Position numbers and translations under genes: made by a program. This document shows positions 1 to 12,400 of a stretch of 64,000 nt of DNA, piece by piece (the stretch's first letter is position 1; each line of letters begins with the position of its first letter). This DNA is from Polydactylus sextarius (lineage: Eukaryota > Chordata > Actinopteri > Polynemidae). The DNA is taken from contig CM028922.1 of the NCBI GenBank assembly GCA_016801845.1, positions 4,953,501-5,017,500 on the forward strand, read 5' to 3'. Under the pieces are notes generated by a model. That model had not been told where the DNA came from and did not search any database. It was given only the letters and a program-made list of their open reading frames with translations.

Positions 1-1074
1 TCTACTCCCAAATGAACTGATTAGATTATCATGGTATTACTTCCAATTGTCTCCATGTAAGCTCCATTCAGTTTGTTATGGTAAGGCCTCTCATGTTCTG
101 TTCATGAAACAAAGTTCAAGGTTGCCGCAACATTTGGTTCACCTTTTTTTTTTATCATTACGAGTGAGAGGTGTTTGCTGCATGACGGAGTAACATTACG
201 TGCTAATAAAGTGTTAATGTAATTTAACAGCAACACAAGGAAACAGCACATCCTGTTTAGCATAATCATAAGTGATATTTCTAATGGTTGGAAAAGTTCA
301 CCTCCCTTTCAGCCACATCTGTCCTTAATGGATGGCAACACCAGGAGTTTATACATTTTAACATGGGTGGCCTGGTTAAAACCTGAAGTTCCAACCTTAA
401 GCAGTGTGAGAGGCATGTTCTGTACGTTAAGGAAACTCGTTGTACTGTTGGTGTGTGCGTGTAGGACTTTATGTGTGTTTGTAAACAGAACGGTAACATA
501 ACTTTTGGCTGGAGTCCCATAGTCAATCCATTCAAACGTTACGTCAGCACCTGATCACCTCGCAAATTCTGCTTTTACATGTAGTCCTGATGCCTCCTAT
601 TAAATAGGACGTGTTGAATTGCCTTGTTAGTGAAATGTGCTACATAAATAAACCGTGTAAATAATCGGTCAGATGCAAGTCTGTGTTTCAGCTGATTAAT
701 CTCAGAGCAATGGCCGTCTCTCTTGTTTACAATTTAAGCAGTTCTGAAGGTGACTGCACTACGTGATTTACATCAAAGTGACCACGTGGTCGTACTGTCC
801 AGTCTGCCGAGAGAGATATAATATCCTCTGGGTATTACTGACAGGGAGCATGATATGTGTGTGCTTTTGCTAGAGTGTGTGTTTGTGCGTGTGTGTGTGT
901 CACTGTGCCTGTGTGAGCGTGCACATTTACCCACAGGTCTACATGCATGAGTGCCAACGTGTATGTGTGTCGCAGTGTATTTATGCAAGCGACTGACATA
1001 AATACATCAAGGGGAACACACAGCTGTCTAGTGCCATGTTTCTCAGAGGTTAAGACCTGAAACGGACCGTGGGA

Positions 1075-1112
1075 CTCTCTCTCTCTCTCTCTTTCTCTTT
1101 CTCTCTCTCTCT
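1075..1112. repeat. CT/AG microsatellite
   Basis: A 38-base pyrimidine tract made almost only of CT, with two TTT interruptions. It explains the Ser-Leu and Arg-Glu repeat frames on the two strands, which are not genes. Confidence 0.9.
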
Positions 1113-2755
1113 GGCGGGTGTCTTCATTTTAAGTTTCCCTTCAGTGAACCTCGATTCCCAGGGTGAGTCTGAGCCAGACTGCAGTCTAGTGCTTTCTTCA
1201 GCAATTGTGAAGCAGTGGAGGAAATATGGACTTAGCGAGTCCCGCTGCACGGCCACCGGATGGCTGCAGTGAAAGGGACCTGCTCTGATCTCAACACATA
1301 CCAGGCTGGATTAGAACAGGGAACCAGAGCAGAAACAGGATCTGACCCTCTCTGCTATCACTCTCCAACCCTGCCGCTCCTTCCCAAAGACATCCTCAAC
1401 ACTTCCTCCTCCAATTAGTGTGACCTTGTTACATTGGAGACGAGGAAAGCTTTGTGAAAGTCAAGACTTAACTTCGTGTACCACACTTTTAACAGATTGG
1501 TCCAGTGAGGTGCCTTGAAGGCTAGAGGTTATAATCAAAATAGCTCAGTTCAAATCTGTAAGCTGATACAGATGCATAAAACAAATGGACAACAAGCAAC
1601 GTAATCATGCCCCGTCCCCAGGGAGCTTTTCATCTTTGCCCAGTGGTTGTGATCAGCACTTAGCCAGCCATGTTTGTTTAGTAACACAGTAGTAGGAGGC
1701 CCCTGGCGGACACTCTTTGAATGTTAAAAACCGTAAAGCCAGCAAAGAGTCTGACACTGTGCCACCTGGGGGAAGAGTTTTATCCCACATGTCCAGTCTT
1801 CCCATGAGGGGCGTCGCTGACAGCTGCCGACAGTCAAGAGGTCAAAGTCACGACAGGTCGATATCAGCCATCGGGATCACATGCAGTGATAGACAACGAA
1901 AAGCTTAATTAAAAGAATCAAGCAAATCTTTCAGACGTAGTGTTACATTTACATTTGAACATATGGTTTACCGTACAATACAAAATACACGCAAACATTT
2001 ATTTTAAAATTCCTTTTCTCAATCCATCTTTTGTGGCGCTGACAGCTGAACATAGACGATGGTGGAGGATTTTAGGATTTGGGAAGTAGCCAAAGCATCC
2101 CAAGTGTATCTCGGAGAGTTCGTCTACGTTTCCCACCTGCCCCGGCCTCCAGACTCAGGGAAAAATATTCCTCAAATCCTACCTCATTATTTGTAAAGGA
2201 AGCAGGGTTATAAATGTTTACACATCAATAACTTTAACAGTGCTCTCTTCCACTCGAAGAACCTTGAACTCATTGTTTCCGTTGTCAGTGGACCATAGGA
2301 CAGAGCTTACAGGATTCCCATTTACTCATGGGGCGATAATTCACCCTTGACCAATAGTAAGCCGTTCATACAGCGTGCAGCTATAGCAGCCTGTGTAAAA
2401 ATAGCCTAAAATGTCATGTAGCTTTTACACTAAGAGGAAAAGAGAGTTCTTTAAACTTCCTAATTTTTCAAATCAGACCATGTAGTTTAATAAAAGGTGA
2501 GTTGCTATGGATACATAAGTCTACTATCCACACTGTATAGAAGGAGAACGCTTCAAAACGAACATAATGTAAATATATACAGTGAAATAGGTCTGGAAGG
2601 ACATGTGGGTTTTTAAATGGCTCCCTCTACACTTTTAGTATCTGTGTCTGAGTGATTTAACCTTCCTTACTTCCTCCCTTCTATTTATAAGAGTGTCATA
2701 GTCCTCCTGCACTTTGATAGTACCAAGTGATCTCATTTACACACACTTGCACTCG

Positions 2756-2778
2756 CACACACACACACACACACACAC
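2756..2778. repeat. CA microsatellite
   Basis: An uninterrupted run of about 11 CA units inside a wider CA-rich block. It is a simple repeat, useful as a length marker. Confidence 0.9.
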
Positions 2779-4421
2779 CCTCACGCACAGTTACACACAC
2801 AGACATACTCATGCTAGCACATATTTTTGCACACATACAATCTATGTGTGAATGATGCCAACAAATACTCATAAAATGTTTGGGCAATGAGTGAAACAGA
2901 TGGAAATAACTGCACTGAGTGCCACAATGGCTGGGCATTTGGCAGCAGGCCAGAGCTGAATTGTAGCATGTCCTAATGGATCAGCTGAAAGCTATGTGAA
3001 TCCTCCAGTATCTGCCCTGACTACCTGCTCTCTGTCTCTTCGTCTCCGTGCCAAGGGTGATCTGGGGCTGGTGCCTACTGACAACTGAGCTCGCTCTGGC
3101 AGACAACCTGCACTTTGGATTATTCCACCACTGTCAAACACTGAAGTCCTAAACAAAATCAGTCCCTTTTAACAATGTGACACGAATCTCTGCACACTCT
3201 GAATTTTTCGTTTTCCAGCACATTTAATTCATACTAGTTCACTGTTGTTTTTTTTTTGTTCTCCTTTGAACAAAACTTCAACAATATGCTGAAAATGTTT
3301 CATGTGGGTCGAAGTCTAATTCTACTCAGTAGTTACAATAACCACAAAGCGTTCCTACATTTTCAAAGAAAACTGTCACTTAGTAAATCAAAGTGACTGT
3401 CATTTTCCTGGACTTATTTTGAATTGTGTGCTGCTGACAGTGAATTATTCAGGTGGAGTTTTCCCACTATAAACATGGTGTGATTTGTCAATGTCTTCTT
3501 GGCCACAATTGCCATGTATTATATTTAAAATGATGCCCATTTGGGACAAACTGGCCTAACGTGAAAGGAAAAGATGTGTGACGCCAACATTCACTGACCG
3601 AGCCATCATCATGTCACAGCGGAAACATCAAGATCACACAACATGGTCTGCTTTTGCCAGCCATCTATTATTTTATTTCTGTAGCTGGGTGCTTTTAATA
3701 TGAAATTAAACTTTTAAATAAAACTAACAAGCAAACTGCTGATGAAGTTGTATTCATCTTACCCATGTTCAAGTCAAGCATATGGGTCAAACAAGAATTT
3801 CAAAACACTAATCATCCAAACCACAATAATGCTGTAAATGAACATGTCAGTTGTTGTTTGTCCTTGATTGATTTGTTCGTCGAGATTTATTCATTGCATT
3901 GTCTTTGTGCATCATGTGACGCAATTCATCAAAGAAGACATTGTTAAGTTGGAATGAAACATGTTGTACAAGCTCACAGATGTGCCTCTTTTTTTGGTAC
4001 ACGTTAACGGGCAACGGCGATGCACAGAATCAGGGGGACACGTTAACGTAACCACCAACAGGTTGCTGGTTGTTATCACATCACTATGACCTTTAGTACA
4101 ATGATTTAAAGCAGAGAAGTCGTTATCAAGGGATATAATACGCATGTGGAGACAGGATACCCGACGATGTCTGGAGAGAGAAAAATGATTAGCCATGTGT
4201 GACATTTGTTTCGTATTATTTTTTACAATTCTACATTAAACGAAAACAGCTGCAGTCATCTGGACTGTTTGCGCGGAGTGTTGTTATATGTTCATGTAAA
4301 CTCCATTGGGAGTCATTGTTATTTCCATCTGAGGCCTGTCAGCACTCTGTAGTGTCTGGACATCAAAAATTGAGGTGTCTGTCCCATCAGTGGCACATAT
4401 GATGAAAAGAAAGCTCTTCTC

Positions 4422-4449
4422 TGTGTGTGTGCGTGTGTGTGTGTGTGTG
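4422..4449. repeat. GT microsatellite
   Basis: About 14 GT units with one GC interruption. It lies in the gdnf upstream flank. Confidence 0.88.
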
Positions 4450-7363
4450 ACGAGCCTATTCCTCACACCCCATGTGGTGGTGATTCGTTCAGCTTACTCA
4501 TGTTTCTCCTCCAAACAGATTAATATTTATTATAGTCACTCAAGTATTCAGCTCAGGGGACTTCTGACTCCCCCAGACTGTGCAACGCTCTCACATAAAG
4601 GAACTGTCTAAGATTGTTCTATTTTCGGTGACCATTATCTTCACAACTCTCTCAGTATGAGACAGAGAAGGGTCACAGAGGAATCCTTTGGTGACACTGC
4701 TGCACATATCAATAAACAATACAGCCTCTGTGTGACATATCTATGAGCCGACTGTGTCTTACACTAGCCTGAGATGTCATATGCGTTTACACGTCATATT
4801 CGGTGACATATAAAACATATCTGTTATGTGAGATCTTCCAGAGACAGACATCAAGTCATTAATTTGATGACCCAGCACTGATTCTTAGAATCTCATTTTT
4901 AAAGAGTGACATTCTGCTTTCTACAATATATGAGATTGCAAGCAATGATTATTTGTATTATGAGATATTGCAGTCATTAGTAACTGTCTAGTCTATAAAA
5001 TATGAGATAAGTGAGTGTAAAATATTCACCACGGTGGCCCTCTAGCCTTAAGTGACGTCTTTTCCACGACTAGCAGTTCAGGATATTCAATCTATTATCT
5101 TAAAGGATGAAGAAACCCGGCCAATGATAACATTTGGAACCAGTGCAGAGGCCAGAGCCAGATGATTTTTAGAATTTTTCCTTTAAAAAATGGAAATGAT
5201 TATCAAAATTGTTGCCAGTTTCCCTTCAGTTAACTGACTAATTGCTTTAGCTCTGATATTGACTTTTGAGATATTCAGCGATATTAACACAGACTAATAT
5301 GTTTATAATACAGTGAAAGCGTTATGATGTATTTCACATTTCCATCCTAATATAATAGTAATAAAGTTAAATCTTTATCTTCTCACATTCTACTGTTTAT
5401 ATATACATTACATATTAGAAGTTATTGTATAGGGGCACAAACATAAGAAATAACAAAAATTGTACCAATCAGTTTTTCTACATAGGTAAGTGATTGTAAG
5501 TAAAATTGACACTAGATGTTGATGATGAAAGGAAATCCACAGAACATAACTTTGGAATTGTCAACTTCGCTTTCACTAAAATTCCCCCATTGAACTTTAA
5601 ATAACCTTGAGGAAAGACACAGCTCTGACAACACTGGCTCTGACTTCAGATGATTCAGTCTTTTATTTTAATCTGCCGTGTGCCCGTTCACATTACAGTC
5701 ACTCATCCGAGTTTTGTTTATGTAAGCACCCATTTCCTCTCATTCATTCCCTTTACCTGCTTATTCCTGTGGGGGCTCATGGGAGCCTGGACACTATCTC
5801 AGCATACAATAGTAGGAAAACATCAGACTGGTTTAATCTCTCTGTCGCACTACGTCATAAAAACAAATACAGATTTTTTTTTTTTTTTTTCGTTTCAGTT
5901 GTAGAAATAAGTTGAACGATTGCAGCTGAGGTGCTCTGTGTCAACTTTGTTTCTACTTACCCTGAACTTGGTGTGATGATTCAGCGATCAAGAGGGCAGG
6001 GAGAATTATGGCTGCTGATGTGAAGGATCGCTGCAGCACCTAAATCACAGGGACTGGGCTCAGTTTCACTTGTGACAGAACAGCTCATATACAGAACATC
6101 CAAGTCATATCTCAATATCAGGAGTAAAAACGGCGTCTTTGGTCAGTGTGGAAATCTTAAATACAGGTATCAAATCATTTTGTCAGGTTATGTCTGGAAC
6201 TTTTAGGGGGTAATTATCATGTGATTGTTGGTTTTTTTAAGGGAGAAAGCTTATTAAATCATGTTTGACAAGAGAATAACAGAAACTGAAGAGAATTTCT
6301 GCTTCAATAATAATTCTTTAACAGTAGGACAGTGACAGCAGAATGTCCAGTGCACTGTATAAAAATCAGACATTATTCTAGTCAGATTAGTGGCACTGTG
6401 TAAAAATAATTAGGCTATGAAAGCAATAGAAGTGTAAGTACCATACAAACAAAAACAAATGATATGGATCCAGACGGTTGTATCATCACAAATGAAACAT
6501 GAGAAGTTGTCAGTCGGTTCAATGAGAACATGACAGAAAGGAATCCAAGCAGTGAAGACTTGGCTCAGCACCACACAGATTCTTAAAGAAAGGGTAGGGC
6601 GCGCAGAAATGTTTGACAGAAAGCCTGCATTGACAAGACGTTTTTATCCTCTAAGCAAACAAATACGAGCCTTAATACCGCAGAATAACAGATAAGTCAG
6701 AGTGGATTTAAAGTGTCAGTGCTGGGATTTCCATCTCTTTTTATCGACCAGCCATCTTCAGCGGCGTTTCGCGTGTTTAATTAAAAGCAGAATGCTTCTT
6801 GGAAAAGCAAGTGTCGAGAAGCGGCTGTTTTTGGCAAAGCGCACAAAAATGACTTTAATTCTTAAAGGACTGGGTGACTTGTGGAATTCAATTTTGCAGA
6901 AGATGAAAGGCGGGTTTGGTTTGTAAATCATAAAGGCTGATGGTAAGACTCTCTCCAGTGCCACATCTAAAGAGTCCTCCTTTTTGTGGTGTTGCCCCGA
7001 TTCACACTAACAAGAAAACTGCTTAATGAATGACCAGGTGATCCTAGGTGCGACATTTGGCGCAAATGCCTGCATAAAGGCACTGCGCCCTAAATAGACG
7101 ATTGGTGTCGCGTATTAACAAATATGTTCTAGTAAATAGCAAGTGAAGTGGGACTCTCAAATGTGAGATGTGTGTGTAGCCATCAGACGGAACCTGACAC
7201 CGGTGCGCACAGAGCGCGGAGATCAGGTTAGAAACATGTATCGCAACAGAACATCTCCAAATCGCATTCCGCATACTGAAATCTAATCCGAGGACATCAG
7301 GATGTGTGACATAATCCCCAAGACATCTGAAAACTGCGCTCCTCCAAACGGGGCTCCAGGGGT

Positions 7364-7487
7364 GGTTTGGAGAGATATGTAGACCTCTGTTATTCACTGT
7401 TTGCTCTTGCATGGATCTATAAAAGAGGGGCGGACACCAACTGCCCCCAAACGTCAGAGCGCACTTAACTATAAATCTCTCCAAACC
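7364..7487. repeat. 13-base inverted repeat flanking the gdnf TATA box
   Basis: GGTTTGGAGAGAT at 7364-7376 is perfectly complemented by ATCTCTCCAAACC at 7475-7487. Two bases further out, 14 of 15 still match. The 98-base spacer contains the TATA box. A third TCCAAAC core lies at 7343-7349. This may be a pair of oppositely oriented binding sites for one factor, or a stem. The pairing is seen directly; the function is inferred. Confidence 0.7.
7418..7425 (+). promoter_or_regulatory. TATA box, probable gdnf promoter
   Basis: TATAAAAG followed by a G-rich stretch is a good match to a vertebrate TATA box. It would place the start of transcription near 7448. A half cAMP-response element (ACGTCA, 7451-7456) sits at the predicted start. 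It lies about 800 bases upstream of the first clear splice donor of gdnf (8251). No other equally good core promoter was seen just upstream. Transcript ends are needed to prove it. Confidence 0.55.
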
Positions 7488-8250
7488 GCCCTCTGTGCCC
7501 GGTGCGGTGTTATGCGCAGACATCTGTCCCGCTTCAGTCCAGTATGAGGACAACGCGTGTGGAAACCCATCGAGCTGCATAGACACAACCTGACCCGGAG
7601 GAAAATGGAGAATAAATACTCACATCTGTGTTGTTTATCGTGTCAAATTTGCGTAAAACGTTGGCGGTTGTGAATTATTAACGCACTTCTGGATATAACG
7701 GCGCTGTAACTGTTTTTCATTTTTTTGATTCAAGAAGCAGACAAGAGCTTGTTGCACTCTGGGAAAACAAGATATTGTGCACCTTTTTGCGCCCTTGCTT
7801 ATGCGCCTGGAGACGCTGATGTCTTCATTGGACTCCTTTCACTCGGAGATGGTGGATCTCTCTCGGATTTCCAACGTGGAAACGTAGCATCCAATTAATC
7901 AGCGACTGCAACTGTACCCCCGTCAGGCGCAGTGGCACTTGGTCGGCGCTCTTCAACACCTACCTTTGGACTCCAAAGTGTGGAAAGACGCATGGTTTGG
8001 TCGGTGCGCGGGATCGGAGTATGAAAAACAACACACCTGGTGCGGCATTTCAGCCTTTCCCCCCATATTTGGACAAAAACTGAATTTTAATCTCTGTTAA
8101 GGATTTTTTAAAATATATTTTTGGATTGTTGCTGTTTAAACGATTCATTGCAGCTGAATCAGCTTTGGACACTAAATGAGTCGCGTCTTCTGTTTGGATT
8201 TTAACATCAACAGCCAAGCGAGTTTCAGGTCTGCATGGGCCATATTTAAG
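7448..8250 (+). other. gdnf: gdnf exon 1, non-coding 5' UTR
   Basis: The 3' end is set by a strong donor, AAG followed by GTAAGT, at 8251. The 5' end is only inferred from the TATA box and could be wrong by hundreds of bases. The exon is non-coding for GDNF, because the protein starts in the next exon. It contains several ATGs, including a 28-codon upstream ORF and the start of a second one that crosses the splice junction. The surrounding 7.0-8.3 kb is visibly richer in CpG than its flanks, as expected for a promoter region. Confidence 0.5.
7801..7887 (+). other. Upstream ORF 1 in the gdnf leader (28 codons)
   Basis: ATG at 7801 opens a 28-residue frame closing at a TAG at 7885-7887, wholly inside the predicted leader exon. 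If transcription starts near 7448 it could lower translation of GDNF. It encodes no recognisable peptide. Whether it is conserved or translated is unknown. Confidence 0.4.
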
Positions 8251-9195
8251 GTAAGTGGGGAAAAATACGTATATATTTATGCATATATATTTGCAAACCC
8301 AGCGCGTTATAAAAATATTTTTACATCTTTCGATGATCAGTGCGCTGAGGGCAAACAAGCTTCACTGTAGTTATTTTGGGTGAAAAGGCGAAAACCAAGA
8401 AGAAAAAGTTGCAACTCTTCTTTGCGTAAAGACAGTTGTCAGGAGTTTTGCATAGCATGATAAAGGCCCGTATTTATCCATGCGTAGCTGTTTAGGTTTA
8501 CTGCAGACTCAACATGCCATTAGACAGAGTCACGTAAGCTTTGTGAATCGCCATCTGGCCAACTCACACTATTATTTAGGCTATCGTTGCCAACACGCTT
8601 TGGTGCGTGCTTTAACCAAGCGCAATTTTATGTGTGTTTGAGGCGCACCCTCCCGATATCACAGCACCAAGAATGTGTCATTAAAATCCCTAATAGGTCT
8701 GTCTCCATCAGTGGAGAGTAAATAAATACATCGGAGGCGGCCGGTTCATCACAAATGTTTGTTTCTTCAAGCCACCGCGGTACTTTTACGCGCACGTTTG
8801 CGCATTATTTCAGTCTCTGCAATTTGTGAAAATCCTGACATTATCAAGTAGTAATTTAGAAGCTATTTTCATGTTGTGGTAGCGTCACTTTGATATTCAT
8901 ATTTACAGCAAATCCCGCCGCGAGACATGAGGATCAAAATCTCTGGACATGATGACACAGAGTTATTAATACAGAATGAGTCAGAGTGGGTCTGGCCACA
9001 ACACTAGTTCAAACACTTTGCTGACTTCATTATAAACAAAAGTTGGCCTACATTCTGAGAGTGTTTACATAATTTTTATTATCATTTTTTGTTTTTGTTT
9101 CTGATCAGCCTATCTTGCCCCCTAACTTCAAATGAATTATGCTCTTATTTTATTTTATTTTATTTATCTTTTTTTTTTTGCAGCTTTCTTCATAG
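8176..9195 (+). other. Upstream ORF 2 spanning the gdnf exon 1-2 junction
   Basis: ATG at 8176 reads 25 codons to the donor at 8250. It continues at the acceptor (9184) for three more codons and stops at TAG 9193-9195, 14 bases before the GDNF start codon. Its start context is weak (T at -3), whereas the GDNF start has A at -3. Such an arrangement would permit leaky scanning or re-initiation. The frame is seen directly; any regulatory effect is inferred. Confidence 0.45.
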
Positions 9196-9414
9196 GAACT
9201 GAGTCTAAGATGAAGTTATGGGATGTTTTGGCCACGTGTTTGTTGCTCCTGAGCTCTGTTGCTACACGGCCTCTCTACCAAAACACTCATCCAGCCAAGA
9301 GGACTTACTTCCCCAGCAGCTACAGTGATTCTGTGTCCCTGTCTGTTGAAGACGAAGAGCCAGCGTTCCAGCGTGAAGACCACAACCTGCAGGAGATCTC
9401 TATGGAGAACCAAT
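9184..9414 (+). CDS. gdnf: gdnf exon 2, signal peptide and first part of pro-region
   Basis: The acceptor is a T-rich tract ending CAG at 9183; the donor GTAAGG starts at 9415. Coding begins at ATG 9210, chosen for the conserved MKLWDV start and an A at -3. It gives 68 codons plus one base. The 26 bases before the ATG are leader and hold the stop of upstream ORF 2. Confidence 0.93.
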
Positions 9415-12400
9415 GTAAGGCACATGACATGTTTTGACAAACTCTTTTGTAATGTGCAGTCACTGTGATAGTCACTTGAATGGCTTATAATTGGCCCACA
9501 TGGATGGGGGACACGGTATAAATCAGTACTGCTTGTGCAAACCTTCAACAAATAATATACAGATAAATATTCAAACTTGAAGTGAAATCTAATATCTTTT
9601 TATTGTCATTCACTGCCATGTTGAGAGAAGCAGCAGGCAGCGCATATACCTCATACTCTATGTTGCATTTTAAAAACTGGGGCAATTCAGACATGAATGT
9701 TACACAGGTGTTTTCCCGGCCTTCTTGACTAACTACACTTGAGAAATATGCATGTACAGTGATATCTTGTGGGCTGAGCTGCTTGTGAAGAGTCCTACAT
9801 TGATAAGGTTCACAGACGTGGAGCTTATCAGACGGAAGATCTTAATTTGTGTTTTATTGCCGCTGTGGGTTACAATATACTTATGTCAAAACAAGCCAGA
9901 GCCGTGAATATTAGTACGAACGACTCCAGTTCAAAACAGAAGTTGCTCTTGCTGCACTCCCTCCTCCATTTGTTTATGTTCACCTCTGCCTCTCTGCGAC
10001 TTAAGAGACCAGTGGCGTTGACCCATCTGCCCAAAGTCCAGAAATGATGGCGTGTTTTAAAGCAGGCAGGGTGAGCCAGGTCACGGGAATTTTCTAGGTG
10101 GTGGGGGAGTGAGAGAGTGGGTTGAACAACGGCAGAAAGTTTGAAGCATCAAGTGTGAGTTCTGTGTTTATGTTCATTTTAACAGCAACTGCAGGAATTT
10201 ATTTTGTTTGGATCAATGTGACACTGTATCGTCTTTACACAGATGTAAACGTTGCCAAGAACTAGATAAGGAATGGAACATTTAAACGAATGTTTGTCCT
10301 GCCACCTCATATTCTGTTTGGATCACAGTGACATCACTGATCTGCTGTAACCCAATTCCATTAACTATGCACTAATAGTATAAACATCACTGTAGCACCA
10401 GGAGGGGATGGGTCTTTTGTTTTGCTTGTAAAGACAAAGTTGGTTTTAACTTGAAAAAAGAAATCAACAATAGTTGCACAAGCAAAATCTTAATATTGTA
10501 AATATGGAAACAAAATATAAAGATAAACTCAAAACAAAATTACAACACAATTCGATTAATGAATCACTCCATTTGCTGCCACCGGTCCAGAGTATCAGCA
10601 GGCCGTGCACTGTGACCACCCAGCTGTTCAGTCGACGCACAATAGGAGGTGTCTAAATCAAAGGGCAGGTGTGTCTAAACAGATTGGCCCTGGCTCACCT
10701 GATATACAAGTGTCGACTGAATCAGCTGTGGAGCGCAGGCCATCCGATCCGCCTGCGCTCGGCCACAAGAACAGGTAAGACAGGAGAGATAGGTGACACC
10801 GAAATAGAGAGGGCCCCTGTTTAACCGCAATGCCACCTGCCAGACATCGCACCCTCACCTCTTCCATCTTCATACAACATGACGACACACAACCCTACAC
10901 ACACATGCACGCACACATGCATAGACACACGCAGGTAATGTAATTAGACTTGGACTCATTTACTGATTTCAGAAACAATACATCTTCATGATCTTCTATA
11001 CATAGTTTATCGTTGCCAGACCTGCAGGCATTGGAGCAGGAGCGACGTTTCTCCGTAATAGAATCAACATGTAACAAAGGAGGGTCCAAGGCTTTCAGTC
11101 AGTCACTAGTCAGAGCAGATGGTGGAGAGATGTGCTGGTGCGTGTTTTGAGTTTCAAGCAGACTACAGTCTGCTCCGCCTAAATGACTCAAAGTGTATGA
11201 TTTCTTTTTATTTGGTCTTTGAAGTCGCTGCGTTCTAAAATTACATCCATCAAAGATTCACATGACTGAAAAACAATGTCACACTGAGCCTCTCTCTCAG
11301 TGCTTTAATTGGACTGTGCCTACTGTATGAATGCGAGCAACTGCTGTGTGACATTGCTGAAAACTCTTTAATGATTTTATACAACAGAAACTCAATAAAA
11401 GGCAGCATTGTCTGTGCATTGTTTTGTCTGTTTCAATCCCAGCTACACTGTTATTGCAAAACTCAAATCTGTTCACATCCCATCGCTACAGATGTTGATA
11501 TTTCCTTTCTTTCTAGCGCAAGCAAATCTCAATATGGAATTGACAACACCCTCTGACCTTCAGACTCCAACTCATCCTCCCGAGAGGCTTTTCAGAGGGA
11601 GCTAAAGCAGGGCACCTGCACGTTCATATGAAAAACACTAGACTGCTTTCTGCATTCCTCTGCCCGAGACTAATCTATAAATCAGCATGCACCATTGCCG
11701 ATCTGCACATTTATCAGTATTTATGGGCATTTTCTGCATTTGTGTCGGCACAGATTTTTTTGGATACGTTACATATGGTGGTTGACCATATGTAAGTTCA
11801 GTCCACAACAATGTACGTCAGTCTTTTCTGCACAAAAAGTACATCAGGTTAGATGGTTTGTGCAACTGAATCGGCAAGTTCATACAGTTCTGCGGGTTCT
11901 GTATCTGTACATTTATATGAACATTTTTTGGGGGAAAATACACTGGTTTGTTGCAAAGAAAAGTACAACAAATAGAAAGTTACTGATTAGAGCCAAAAAA
12001 TACCATATGTTATATATCTGTAAAACTTCTAATTGTCAGATTTGACACTTTTTGAGCACATTAAATAAACGACATGTATGATGTTAATTAGTGGTGGATT
12101 TTTGTTTTACCTTCACACGGAGGCCCTGCCCTGATTAGTCGTTTTCCTTTGTTCCCAGTCTTAGTTCTAAACTAAACTAATGAGCTGCAGCTTTACATTT
12201 AAATCCGCAGAGTGGAACTTTTGTCTCCCCCCTTCTGGCAGTGAGAATAATTACACAAACATGGCCCCACTGTTCATGGGCAGGTTGGCGACATTCATGT
12301 CTGCCCTTAATCCCATCTCTTCTTTTAGCGCTCTCCAGTCATAAAAAACAAAAAAAAAACAAAAAACAAAACAACCACACCAATAATAATCTGCATTCGC

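Larger units (their letters stand above)
1..7363. other. Gene-free upstream flank of gdnf
   Basis: No open reading frame here has the length, splice-site context or residue pattern of a real gene. The longest frames are under about 105 residues and several are simple translations of microsatellites. The stretch holds CT, CA and GT repeats (listed separately) and otherwise AT-rich unique sequence. It is the 5' flank of gdnf, so distal regulatory elements are possible, but none can be named from a single sequence. Confidence 0.6.

Noticed and set aside
7044..7586. 180-residue minus-strand ORF over the gdnf promoter
   Set aside because: It lies antisense to a TATA promoter, has no recognisable residues, domain or splice partners, and its length is explicable in a CpG-richer segment. 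An antisense RNA here is possible but nothing in the sequence supports a protein.
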